Shown piece after piece: positions 28,401 to 45,304 of a stretch of DNA of 64,000 nt. The number at the start of each line of letters is the position of its first letter. Positions within the stretch are counted from its first letter, which is position 1. The notes below the pieces were generated by a model. That model did not search any database and was not told the DNA's origin. It saw only the letters and a program-made list of their open reading frames with translations. The DNA is taken from contig NZ_JAEUAX010000008.1 in assembly GCF_019511645.1 (NCBI RefSeq), positions 81,641-145,640 of the forward strand, given 5' to 3'. The position numbers and the translations under genes were made by a program. Source of the DNA: Microbacterium ureisolvens. GTDB taxonomy: Bacteria; Actinomycetota; Actinomycetes; Actinomycetales; Microbacteriaceae.

Positions 28401-28509
28401 CCAGTACATCTTCAACCTCGGTACGAAGACGCTGAGCGCCGGGACCTACCAGTTGCGGATCGACCTTGGCGACGGCGAGACGCACACCGTGAAGATCACC
28501 CTGAGGTAG
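25495..28509 (+). CDS. Secreted protein with HYR repeats and a PxKF domain
   Basis: A 1004-residue exported protein. The start ATG follows GGGGGAGG by seven bases. Residues ~1-48 form a long signal peptide ending AHA before DIV. An N-terminal beta domain (~50-185) precedes eight HYR-type (hyalin repeat, Ig-like) modules of about 80 residues; each has an FxLGxTTVTCxATDxAGN core and ends with a DTTxP linker. The C-terminus has the PxKF signature (KLGSTVPVKFTLTG) and a final beta domain. HYR modules occur in surface and adhesion proteins, and no cell-wall sorting signal or anchor is present, so it is probably released or loosely bound. Repeats differ enough in codon choice to resist slippage. 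Confidence 0.93.
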   Translation: MPSKKPFIRSSASGEATRAPRRWRAPRALAVVVASALAVFAIPGVAHADIVTNTVTAAGENVMFAGDTTSIGYVITNVNINGGDTQNSCNPASDGSSATLTVNVPAGVTVTPASQVYSACGTARYFEFGSNTVGTYSITVTVSDTGTGTYNTAPAAFTLTVKAPVVVNTAPTVAVTGVTNGASYEFGNVPAAVCDVTDKEDGSSSFDASLSTLAGPRAAEGLGSQTASCDHTDAGGLNAKASASYSIVDTTTPLVTVAAPSAKEATGALTPVTFTASAHDAVDGDTAVACKTEEGTSYASGDAFPVGTTTLICSATDKAGNTGVSDSFDVVVNDTTAPEVKTSSNLVVGNDVATVTYDAATAMDLVDGAVSATCTPESGTAFALGTTTVTCSATDKAGNEGSATFTVEVQDVTKPIVTVPANLSVEASAANGATVTYGGVSAVDDVDGDVEVTCTAASGTVFALGDTTVTCSASDKAGNTGKNSFIVTVADTTAPTVKVPADIAAEATSGTGAVVTFSASASDVVDGDMQATCAPASGSKFALGKTVVICSAIDAAGNPADKSFSITVSDTTAPDVKVPADVTAEATDPDGAQVTYGDASALDIVDGSITPTCAPASNSTFKLGATTVTCTATDAAGNTGEAEFTVTVRDTTKPEVNAPANLVVGNTSPLGAAGVVYGGATAHDLVSGDLPVTCTPPSGSFFGLGVNTVTCSAEDGAGNVGSAEFTIEVQDQTKPIVTVPADIVKEATGANGATVSYFGVGATDDVDGPLTPICSTASGTVFPLGTTTVTCSATDKAGNKGDNTFTVTVVDTTTPTVTVPDDRSATATSADGAAVAYAAPTASDIVDGSVAASCDKPSGSVFPLGTTTVTCTATDNAGNTGEKSFTVTVTAAWSHVLQPINANGSSIFKLGSTVPVKFTLTGASAGISNLVARLYVARMTGAAAGTEVEAISTAAATTGNLFRYDATAGQYIFNLGTKTLSAGTYQLRIDLGDGETHTVKITLR

Positions 28510-28607
28510 GCGCCCGGTAAGCGAAGAAGATGGACCGGTCCTGAGGGCCGGTCCATCATCGTGCGGCAGTCGGCGGCCGAGTCGCAGCATCCATTGCCCG
28601 CCAACGG

Positions 28608-28639
28608 CGAAGGGCCCTGGCGCAAGCCAGGGCCCTTCG
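28608..28639. terminator. Bidirectional terminator between the HYR gene and rpoC
   Basis: A perfect 14-bp stem (28608-28621 with 28626-28639) is capped on the plus strand by a GCAA tetraloop, one of the stable GNRA loops. It sits between the convergent ends of the HYR-repeat gene and rpoC, 31 bases from the latter, and can serve both. Confidence 0.92.
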
Positions 28640-28670
28640 TTCGAGCATCGGGGTCGTTCAGACCCGAAAC

Positions 28671-32543
<3,873 letters not shown>

Positions 32544-32584
32544 TGGTTCTCCTGTGTCGGAAATTCGTTCGTTACCTGGCGCGC

Positions 32585-36085
<3,501 letters not shown>

Positions 36086-36168
36086 GGGGATTACCTCCGT
36101 GGGCCCGTGGGGCTCGTTTCCTTGTCGTCAGGTGGAGTGCTCGTCATCCCCGAAACCCGCGCGGCACT

Positions 36169-36186
36169 CCTCACGTGAACGTGAGG
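36169..36186. repeat. Perfect dyad in the rpoB leader
   Basis: CCTCACGTGAACGTGAGG is an 8-bp inverted repeat around a central GA. It lies in the leader of the rpoB transcript, about 60 bases downstream of the predicted start and 83 bases before the start codon. It could be a protein site or a small hairpin; nothing in the sequence decides between them. Confidence 0.5.
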
Positions 36187-36246
36187 GGGCGCAGGCACAG
36201 CCGACCACCATATGAGGGCAGGGGGAATCCAAGAGCGCAAAGACCC

Positions 36247-36275
36247 ACTATACGTCGCACGACGCGCCGTGTCCA
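36247..36275 (-). promoter_or_regulatory. Promoter of rpoBC
   Basis: On the minus strand there is a -35 TGGACA (36270-36275), a 17-bp spacer and a -10 TATAGT (36247-36252), an excellent housekeeping-sigma match. Its -35 is only nine bases from the -35 of the divergent STAND-gene promoter. Confidence 0.8.
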
Positions 36276-36284
36276 GTCGGATTC

Positions 36285-36313
36285 TTGAAAAGTTCTGGAT
36301 GCTGCGGTATAAG
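36285..36313 (+). promoter_or_regulatory. Promoter of the DUF4062-STAND gene
   Basis: A -35 TTGAAA (36285-36290), a 17-bp spacer and a -10 TATAAG (36308-36313) make one of the best promoters in the window. The predicted start lies near 36320, giving a leader of about 60 nt without a visible Shine-Dalgarno. The spacer contains the recurrent GGATGCTGCGG sequence. Confidence 0.75.
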
Positions 36314-36377
36314 CCCAGAGCCTCCGATACATCGATGCACTGAAACCGTGGCGGAATCGCCCAGATCGCGCCAATAT

Positions 36378-39017
36378 ATGCACATGACTGGGGTGGAACA
36401 CCCCGTGATCCGTACGCCCGACCAGCGGATCCGGGTGTTCGTGAGCTCGACCCTGCGCGAGCTCGCGGAAGAACGCGAAGCAGTGCGGTCGGCCATCGAG
36501 CGACTCCGACTCGCGCCCGTGATGTTCGAACTCGGCGCCCGCCCCCACCCGCCCCGAGACCTCTACCGCTCCTACCTCGCCCAATCCGACATCTTCATCG
36601 GCATCTACGGCCAGAGCTACGGCTGGGTCGCCCCCGACGAGAACGTCTCCGGCCTCGAAGACGAATACAACCTCGCCCCCGCCGGCATGCCCAAACTCAT
36701 CTACGTCAAAGACGCCGACACCCGCGACGAACGACTCACCCACCTCATCGCCCGCATCCAAGCCGACGACACCGCCGCCTACCTCCACTTCCACAACGCC
36801 CAAGACCTCGAAGACCACGTCGCCGGCGACCTCGCCATGCTCCTCGCCGAACGCTTCGACGAATCCCGTGCGGCGGAGGCGCCCGACGCCGATGCGGCCC
36901 CGGTGAGCCTGGTCGGCCGCGTCCCGGTGCCCTATACGACCACCATCGGCCGCGAGGCCGACATCGACGCGGTACGCACGCTCCTGGCGCGGGGGACCGA
37001 CCGTGTCGTGAGCCTCATCGGGCCGGGCGGCATCGGCAAGAGCCGGCTCGCGATCGAGTCGGCGCTGGCGTGCGGCGACCTCTTCCCGGACGGCGTGTAC
37101 TTCGTCCTCCTCGAGGGCGTGCTCGAACCGGGGCTTCTCCTGCCGACGATCGCCTACTATCTCGGCATCCGTGACAACGGCGAAGCCGCGCTCGAGGAGC
37201 GCATCGCCCACGCCCTCGCGGATCGCCGCGTGCTGATCGTGCTCGACAACTTCGAGCAGATCGTGGATGCCGCACCCGTCCTGGTGCGGCTGTACACGGT
37301 GGCGCCGACGGCGACGTTCCTCGTGACGAGCCGGGTCGTGCTGCGCATCCGCGGCGAGCGCGTGTACGAGGTGCCGCCGCTCACGACGCCCGCCGGTGAC
37401 GGCCCGGCGAGCCTGGACCGCACCACGCGCTCGGCCGCGGTCTCGCTGTTCGTCGACCGCGCACGGGCGATCGATCCCCACTTCGACGTGACGCCCGGCA
37501 ATGCCCGGGATCTCGCGGACATCTGCCGCAGGCTCGAAGGCCTGCCGCTGGCGATAGAGCTCGCCGCCGCGAAGGTCAGGATCCTGAACCCGGCGCAGAT
37601 CGCGACGCGTCTCGAGAAGAGCCTGCCGCTGCTGACGGCGGCGGTGCGCGACCTGCCCGAGCGGCACCGCACGATGAGGGCGACGATCGACTGGAGCGTG
37701 AGCCTCCTGCCGCCCGAGCAGCGCGACCTCCTCGAGGACCTCGGAGTGTTCGCGACGAGGTTCACGCTCGACGCCGTCGAGGCGCTGGGCGAGGGCAGTG
37801 CGTGGGGCACCCACGCGATCGACGCCCTCGCCGCGCTCGCGGACGGCTCGCTCGTGAAGCAGAGCGAGCTCGGCGGGCGGCGGGTGTTCTCGCTCCTGGC
37901 GATCGTGCGCGAATACGCCCTCGGACGCCTCAAGGAGCGCGGCGACGCCGAGCGCGTGCGCCGCGCCCACGCCGATTACTACCGCGCGCTCGTCGAGCGC
38001 ATCGCCCCTGATCTCGGCGGACGCGGCCAGGCCGACGCCGTGGTGCGCCTCGGCCTCGATCTGCCGAACCTCCGCGCGGCCGTTCGCCACCTCGTCTACA
38101 CGAACCGGCTCGACGACGCCGGCGACTTCGCGTGGTGCCTGCTGATCTACTGGTGGATCTCGGGCTTCTTCGCAGAGGTGCGGGTGTGGATGCTCGAGCT
38201 CCTCGAGAAGCAGCACGAGCAGCCGATCACCCCGCACACCCGCGCGATCGCCTGGTTCTTCGCGCTGTGGGGGGAGATGTGGCAGCGCCCCAGCGAGCAG
38301 GTGGTGGCCGGGCTCGGCGAATGCGTGCGCCTCTTCCGCGAGAGCGGCGACGAGGACGCGGCGGCGATGGCCCTCGCCGCCCGGGCCACGGCGCGCGTGC
38401 AGTTCTCCCATCTCGACACCGACAAGGCCGAGGCGGAACTGCGCGAGGCGGTCGTGACGCTGCGCCGTCTCGGCAACACGTGGGCGGAGGCGATCACCGA
38501 GGTCTCGCTCGGCCGGCTCGCTTGGGTGCGCGGTTCCACCGACGACGCGCTCGCGCACTTCGATCGGGCCACCTCGGTCGCCGAGTCCCGCGGCGATCTG
38601 TTCACGACCTCCGTCGCCGGCAACCTCCGCTCGCGGCTCAACTTCCAGCTGGGCCGCATCGACGAGGCGGAACGCGAGTTCGTGCACACCCTTCTCATCT
38701 CGGTCGGACTGCACTACGACGAGGGCGTCGCGTATGGGCTCGAGGGGGTGTGCGCGGTCGCCGCCGCGCACGGGGAGGCCTGGCGGGCGGCGGCGCTGGC
38801 TGTGGCGGCCGGAGAGATCCGCCGGCGCATCGGCATCTTCGACGTGGAGGCCTTCACCGTCCACACGCCGTATCTCGAGATCCTGCGCGGCCGCGATCCG
38901 CAGAGCGTCGAGGCCGGTGAGCTCGCCGGGGCCGAGCTCACCGTCGCCGAGGCGGTGCAGCTGGCCCTCTCCGAGGAGGAGTTCGAGAGCGTCGCCGAGG
39001 CGCTGCGCGCCTGGTAG
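36378..39017 (+). CDS. DUF4062-STAND NTPase with TPR-like C-terminus
   Basis: An 879-residue multidomain protein. Residues ~14-155 are DUF4062 (RIRVFVSSTLRELAEEREAV, then DIFIGIYGQSYGW), a TIR-like/SEFIR-like fold often at the N-terminus of signalling NTPases. Residues ~185-480 are a STAND/NB-ARC-type NTPase: Walker A in SLIGPGGIGKSRLA with Lys221, Walker B in VLIVLDNFEQI, the LVTSRVVLRI sensor and the LEGLPLAIELAAAK GLPL motif. A winged helix and TPR-like superhelix fill the rest. STAND proteins stay inactive until a ligand binds the C-terminal repeats, then oligomerise. Immediately downstream are a CHAT protease and a caspase, the expected effectors. The DUF4062 part uses a codon set unlike the rest of the gene. 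ATG at 36378 chosen; ATG at 36384 is equally possible. Confidence 0.93.
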   Translation: MHMTGVEHPVIRTPDQRIRVFVSSTLRELAEEREAVRSAIERLRLAPVMFELGARPHPPRDLYRSYLAQSDIFIGIYGQSYGWVAPDENVSGLEDEYNLAPAGMPKLIYVKDADTRDERLTHLIARIQADDTAAYLHFHNAQDLEDHVAGDLAMLLAERFDESRAAEAPDADAAPVSLVGRVPVPYTTTIGREADIDAVRTLLARGTDRVVSLIGPGGIGKSRLAIESALACGDLFPDGVYFVLLEGVLEPGLLLPTIAYYLGIRDNGEAALEERIAHALADRRVLIVLDNFEQIVDAAPVLVRLYTVAPTATFLVTSRVVLRIRGERVYEVPPLTTPAGDGPASLDRTTRSAAVSLFVDRARAIDPHFDVTPGNARDLADICRRLEGLPLAIELAAAKVRILNPAQIATRLEKSLPLLTAAVRDLPERHRTMRATIDWSVSLLPPEQRDLLEDLGVFATRFTLDAVEALGEGSAWGTHAIDALAALADGSLVKQSELGGRRVFSLLAIVREYALGRLKERGDAERVRRAHADYYRALVERIAPDLGGRGQADAVVRLGLDLPNLRAAVRHLVYTNRLDDAGDFAWCLLIYWWISGFFAEVRVWMLELLEKQHEQPITPHTRAIAWFFALWGEMWQRPSEQVVAGLGECVRLFRESGDEDAAAMALAARATARVQFSHLDTDKAEAELREAVVTLRRLGNTWAEAITEVSLGRLAWVRGSTDDALAHFDRATSVAESRGDLFTTSVAGNLRSRLNFQLGRIDEAEREFVHTLLISVGLHYDEGVAYGLEGVCAVAAAHGEAWRAAALAVAAGEIRRRIGIFDVEAFTVHTPYLEILRGRDPQSVEAGELAGAELTVAEAVQLALSEEEFESVAEALRAW

Positions 39018-39020
39018 CAC

Positions 39021-39049
39021 GACGGATGCTGCGGGCCGCGGCATCCGTC
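39021..39049 (+). terminator. Hairpin after the STAND gene
   Basis: A 13-bp stem with one G-U pair, made from GACGGATGCTGCG and its near complement, starts three bases after the stop codon. It may partly terminate the STAND transcript before the CHAT gene. It is one of the hairpins built from paired GACGGATGC motifs. Confidence 0.6.
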
Positions 39050-39106
39050 TCTCCGAGGTATCACGACGGGGCGCGGCGCGCTCTGGTGCGGTGAGGCGTG
39101 CGCTCG

Positions 39107-39112
39107 TATGCT
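39107..39112 (+). promoter_or_regulatory. Possible -10 element for the CHAT gene
   Basis: TATGCT is a fair -10 box about 80 bases before the chosen CHAT start. The matching -35 position (TGGTGC, 17 bp upstream) is weak. Together with the hairpin upstream it suggests that CHAT and caspase could be transcribed separately from the STAND gene. Confidence 0.3.
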
Positions 39113-39190
39113 GTGCACCGGACTGCACTCCTCGGATTCATGTGGGTGACGGTGCCCGTGGGGAACGGGCAGCGGAGCGAGGGGGTCGGG

Positions 39191-41380
39191 ATGACTCTGG
39201 TTCCGGATGTGCCGCGCGTCGAGGTCGACGCCGACGACGATGCCCTCGAGGTGCTTCTGGACCCCGCCCCGCCCGGGACCGGCCCCGATCAGACGGGCAT
39301 CATGCTGCTCGCCGACGCCGTTCTGCACGCGCGGGCCGACACCGCCGCCACCGTGCGCGTGAGCGGGTCGGACGACTTCCACTACGCCGTGATCGTCTCG
39401 GACGACGCAGGGACGCGCCTCGTCCGCCTCGAGCCCGACGCCGACGGCTACTCCGCGCGCATCGCCGTGCGCGGCGGCGAGAGGGTGCACCTCAGCGTCG
39501 TCGCGAGCGACTTCGAGACCGGGATGGCCGCGCTCGAGGAGAGGGTCGCACAGGGCGGCATGGGAGCCGGGGGCGAAGAGGCCACGACAGCAGGGCCACC
39601 GCCCGACCTCGGCGACGTCTTCGGCGGCGGGTTCACCGTGGGGGGACGATCCCCCGGGCTCGCGCCGCCACCCATGGCCGCTCCGGCGCCCCCGCCGCCG
39701 CCCATGGCTGCTCCGGCTCCGGCAGCCCCGCCGCCGCCCGCGCCGCCACCCGGACCCGTCCCGGCGCCCGGCCCCACGGCGCGACCGGCACCGCCGTCGA
39801 CAGGGGTCGCGGGCGCCGCGCCCGTGCCCGCGTTCGTCGACGCGGCGATCCCGTCGCGGCTGGTGCAGGGGATGGGGTTCGAGGCGGTCGTCCGGGTGTC
39901 GCTGCACGATCTCGCGCCCGCCGCGGGCACCGCGCACCTCAAGGCTCCGGCGAGGTTCGACCCGACGCGCGAGATCGAGGTGGCCCTGCAGCTGCGCGGT
40001 CTGTCGTTCGCAGGCGGGCAGCCGTCGTCCGTCACCACCACACTGCCCGCCGCGGCCGACGAACCTCGAAGGCTCGTCTTCCAGCTCGTCCCGCGCGATC
40101 CGGGACGCGGTCACATCACCGTGAAGTTCACTCAGCCGCCGGCGGTGGCGACTTTGGCCACGCTGGCGCTGAGCGCCCCGATCCTCCCCGCCGATGCGGG
40201 TGACGCCGGCACCGGCGACGAGCACGTGGTCGAGGCATCCGTCGCCGTCCCGCCCCGCAGCATCGCGGACCTGCCGACACTCGCGATCGACGAATCCATC
40301 GCGAGTGGCCGCAGCGAGCTCGTCATCACCGCGAAGATCGGCGACGCGGTGGCGCGCCACACGGCGCACCTGCCCGACAAGGCGGGCTACGTCGAGCAGA
40401 TCTACGCGGACCTCGCGGGCATCCGCGCCGCCTACGAGAAGGAGGCGAAGGCCGACGCCGAGGCGGCCGCCGTCACCGCCCGGCGCGAGATGCGCTCGCT
40501 GGGCGCACGGATCGCGCGCGAGCTCCTCGGCGACGAGGTCAATTCTCTGCTGTGGAACAGGAGGCGGCGGATCCCGCAGCTCGTGCTGCAGACGTCGGGC
40601 GAGCTCGACATCCCGTGGGAGATCGTGCACCTGGTGCCCGTGGGCAGCCAGCGACCCGATCCGGATCGGTTCTTCCTGGGCGATCTCGGGCTCATGCGAT
40701 GGATGTACGGGACGCCCAGGCCCACCGTCATCCCGGTCGACCCGCGGCGCGTCGTCGCAATCGCGCCGAGCTACGTCAACCGGCGTCTGCGCCTGCCCCG
40801 CGCACGCGAAGAGGTCACGGTGCTCAAGAAGCTCCTGGGGCGCACGCCGCGAACGGCGGCCGACTCGGCGCAGCTGCGAGCCGCGATCTCGCAGGGCGAG
40901 TTCGACCTGCTCCACTTCGCCGGGCACGGCCGGTGGCGGGACGTGGCGCCGCTCGGGCAGGAGATCGCGTTCGCCCGCTTCTCCCTGCGGCGAAACGACG
41001 AGTCCGCCTCCTACACGGACTCCGATGCCCGCCGGGACCTGCCCGAAGCAGGCACGGATCACGCGCGGGAATCCACGCCGTTCGTGTTCCTGAGCGCCTG
41101 CGATGTGGGACGCCTGCGCTCGGGAGCGACCGGTCTCGGCGGCTTCGCCGAGGTGTTCCTGCGGGGCGGCGTCGGGGTGTTCATCGGGTGCTCGTGGGCT
41201 GTGCGCGACGACGTCACCGCCGTGTTCGTCCGCACGTTCTACGAGAACGCGCTGCGCGACGGCACCACGCTCGGCGAGGCCGTCCTCGCGGCGCGACGCG
41301 CCGCGCGCGAGGCGGGGGATCTCACCTCGCTCGCGTTCACCGTGTTCGCCGATCCTCGCGCCAGGTTCGAACCCCGATGA
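39191..41380 (+). CDS. CHAT-domain protease
   Basis: A 729-residue protein with four parts: an N-terminal beta-rich domain (1-115), a Pro/Ala-rich linker (~126-208, mostly PPPMAAPAP-like), a middle domain (~210-400) and a C-terminal CHAT domain (caspase HetF associated with TPRs). The catalytic pair is visible as His579 in LLHFAGHGRW and Cys637 in VFLSACDVGR, and the flanking RLPRAREEV and GVFIGCSWAVRDD blocks are typical. Caspase-clan CHAT proteases act downstream of sensors, as in the Csx29 and TPR-CHAT systems, where the substrate decides the outcome. The ATG has GAGGGGG upstream; a GTG at 39142 is an alternative. The gene stands 69 bp before the caspase gene and likely shares its transcript. 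Confidence 0.93.
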   Translation: MTLVPDVPRVEVDADDDALEVLLDPAPPGTGPDQTGIMLLADAVLHARADTAATVRVSGSDDFHYAVIVSDDAGTRLVRLEPDADGYSARIAVRGGERVHLSVVASDFETGMAALEERVAQGGMGAGGEEATTAGPPPDLGDVFGGGFTVGGRSPGLAPPPMAAPAPPPPPMAAPAPAAPPPPAPPPGPVPAPGPTARPAPPSTGVAGAAPVPAFVDAAIPSRLVQGMGFEAVVRVSLHDLAPAAGTAHLKAPARFDPTREIEVALQLRGLSFAGGQPSSVTTTLPAAADEPRRLVFQLVPRDPGRGHITVKFTQPPAVATLATLALSAPILPADAGDAGTGDEHVVEASVAVPPRSIADLPTLAIDESIASGRSELVITAKIGDAVARHTAHLPDKAGYVEQIYADLAGIRAAYEKEAKADAEAAAVTARREMRSLGARIARELLGDEVNSLLWNRRRRIPQLVLQTSGELDIPWEIVHLVPVGSQRPDPDRFFLGDLGLMRWMYGTPRPTVIPVDPRRVVAIAPSYVNRRLRLPRAREEVTVLKKLLGRTPRTAADSAQLRAAISQGEFDLLHFAGHGRWRDVAPLGQEIAFARFSLRRNDESASYTDSDARRDLPEAGTDHARESTPFVFLSACDVGRLRSGATGLGGFAEVFLRGGVGVFIGCSWAVRDDVTAVFVRTFYENALRDGTTLGEAVLAARRAAREAGDLTSLAFTVFADPRARFEPR

Positions 41381-41449
41381 CCGGCCCGCGAACGCGGTCC
41401 GCACGCACGACGGCCCACCGCAATCCACCAGCAGACAGGACGTGACACC

Positions 41450-43675
<2,226 letters not shown>

Positions 43676-43693
43676 CCGATCCGGTCGGGGGCG

Positions 43694-45304
43694 TCAGGCG
43701 GCCGGGCGTGCGTGGCGGAAACGGATGCGGGTGCCCGGTCGGGCCTGGGCGACGAGATCGAGGCTCGCATCGGTCACGACGGCGATGACGGGGTAGCCGC
43801 CGGTCACGGGGCCGTCGGCGAGCAGGATCGTGGGCCGTCCGCTGGGCGGCACCTGCAGCGCTCCCGGCACCATGCCCTCGCTCGCGAGCTCGCCCGGGCG
43901 CACGCGCGAGAGCTCCGGCCCGTCGAGGCGTGCGCCGACGCGGTCGGCGTGGTTCGAGACGCTCCACACCGTCTCGTAGAGCGTCGCGAGCGCCGCCGGG
44001 GCGAACCAGTCGGCGCGCGGCCCCGGCGCGAGCTCGAGTTCGAGCTCGTCGTCGTGCGGTGCGCCCCAGCCCGCAGGGGGCGCCACCGGGATCGGTGCCG
44101 CCGCCTCGGCGCGCACGCCGACGACGTCGCCCGCGCGCAGCGCCGCGGGCCCGAGTCCCGCCAGCAGGTCGGTGGACCGCGAGCCCAGGGCGACGCGCGC
44201 ATCGAGCCCTCCCCGGACGGCGACGTATCCCCGCGCGCCATGCGCGAACCAGTCGAGGTGCAGCTCGGTGCCGGCCGGCCACGCGTGGGCCTCGTACGGG
44301 TCCACCTCGCGCCCGTCGACGCGCACCGTGCCCCAGGCACCGGTGACCGCGACCCAGAGGTCGGCGTCGGCCGTCGCACGCAGCCCGCCCATCGTCACCT
44401 CGAGCGCCGCAGCGCCCTCGGCGTTGCCGACCAGTCGATTCGCCGTGCGCAGCGCCCCGCGGTCGAGCGCCCCCGACACCGCGACGCCGACGGACGCGGC
44501 GCCCTCCCGCCCGAGATCCTGCACGGTCGTGAGCAGTCCCGGTTCGACGACACGGATGCTGCGACCGGCGGTCGCAGACCCTCCTCGCTGGTGTCCGAGA
44601 TCAGGAGATCCGGCGGACGCAGGAGGACTCGGCGCGAACCGCCCTGTTCTCGCCAGATCTCCTGGTTCCGCCGACGCCCGTTGCGCGCGCGGCCGGAACC
44701 GCACCCTCGCCCCCGGTGCGAGCAGCGCGGGGGACGCGGCATCCGGGTCGAACAGGCGTGCCGCGGTCGTGCCGATGAGCCGCCAGCCGCCGGGCGTGTC
44801 GCGAGGGTAGGCGCCGGTGAAGACGCCCGCGAGGCCGACCGAGCCGGCCGGCACGCGGGTGCGGGGTGACTCGAGCCGGGGCACGTCGAACGGCCAGTCC
44901 TCGCTCACGAGGTAGCCGAAGCCGGGGGCGAACCCGGTGAAGGCCACCCGCCACCGGGCGTCGGCGTGGCGCCGCACCAGCTCGTCGACGTCGACGGCCA
45001 GCAGTCGCGCGGTATCGGCCAGATCGGCCCCGTCGTACGCGATGTCGAGCTCGACGAGCGGGGACGCGGCATCCGATTCCCGGATCGCCGTCGTCGCGGC
45101 GGCGAGGGCCCACGAACGGGCTGCCGACAGCGGCAGCACGCGCGGATCGATCCGCACCAGCACGGTGCGGGCTGCGGGCACGAGGTCGGTCACGCCTTCC
45201 GGACGCGATGCGGCGAGGGCGGTGTGCAGGGGGAGCACGTCGTCGAGCGCGCCGACCTCGAGGAGGAACGCCCGCTCCCCCATCGGCCGGACCCGCGGGT
45301 TCAC
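43694..45304 (-). CDS. pxpBC: 5-oxoprolinase subunits B and C, fused
   Basis: A 536-residue fusion of PxpB (KipI family, residues ~1-205) and PxpC (KipA/biotin-dependent carboxyltransferase-like, ~245-536). PxpB marks are DIAYDG and FTGFAPGFGYL; PxpC marks are EPGLLTTVQDLGREG, GGLRATADA and the TGGYPVIAVV end. With PxpA the complex hydrolyses 5-oxoproline to glutamate with ATP. The GTG start overlaps the stop of pxpA (GTGA). Between the two halves, residues ~212-235 are encoded by an imperfect inverted repeat (44602-44664), so the fusion linker may derive from an inserted element. The gene ends 18 bp from the convergent caspase gene. Confidence 0.95.
   Translation of the reverse strand: MNPRVRPMGERAFLLEVGALDDVLPLHTALAASRPEGVTDLVPAARTVLVRIDPRVLPLSAARSWALAAATTAIRESDAASPLVELDIAYDGADLADTARLLAVDVDELVRRHADARWRVAFTGFAPGFGYLVSEDWPFDVPRLESPRTRVPAGSVGLAGVFTGAYPRDTPGGWRLIGTTAARLFDPDAASPALLAPGARVRFRPRAQRASAEPGDLARTGRFAPSPPASAGSPDLGHQRGGSATAGRSIRVVEPGLLTTVQDLGREGAASVGVAVSGALDRGALRTANRLVGNAEGAAALEVTMGGLRATADADLWVAVTGAWGTVRVDGREVDPYEAHAWPAGTELHLDWFAHGARGYVAVRGGLDARVALGSRSTDLLAGLGPAALRAGDVVGVRAEAAAPIPVAPPAGWGAPHDDELELELAPGPRADWFAPAALATLYETVWSVSNHADRVGARLDGPELSRVRPGELASEGMVPGALQVPPSGRPTILLADGPVTGGYPVIAVVTDASLDLVAQARPGTRIRFRHARPAA
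44602..44664. repeat. Inverted repeat forming the pxpB-pxpC linker
   Basis: CAGGAGATCCGGCG at 44602-44615 is repeated inverted, with one mismatch, at 44651-44664; 35 bases separate them. The element lies wholly in frame inside the fused pxpBC gene. It looks like a short palindromic interspersed repeat, but I see no second copy in this window. Confidence 0.6.

Noticed and set aside
36171..39128. A 985-codon minus-strand open frame opposite the STAND gene
   Set aside because: It is a shadow of the GC-rich plus-strand gene: low-complexity Arg/Glu/Val/Gly sequence with no motif, whereas the plus strand has a full set of domain motifs and a promoter.
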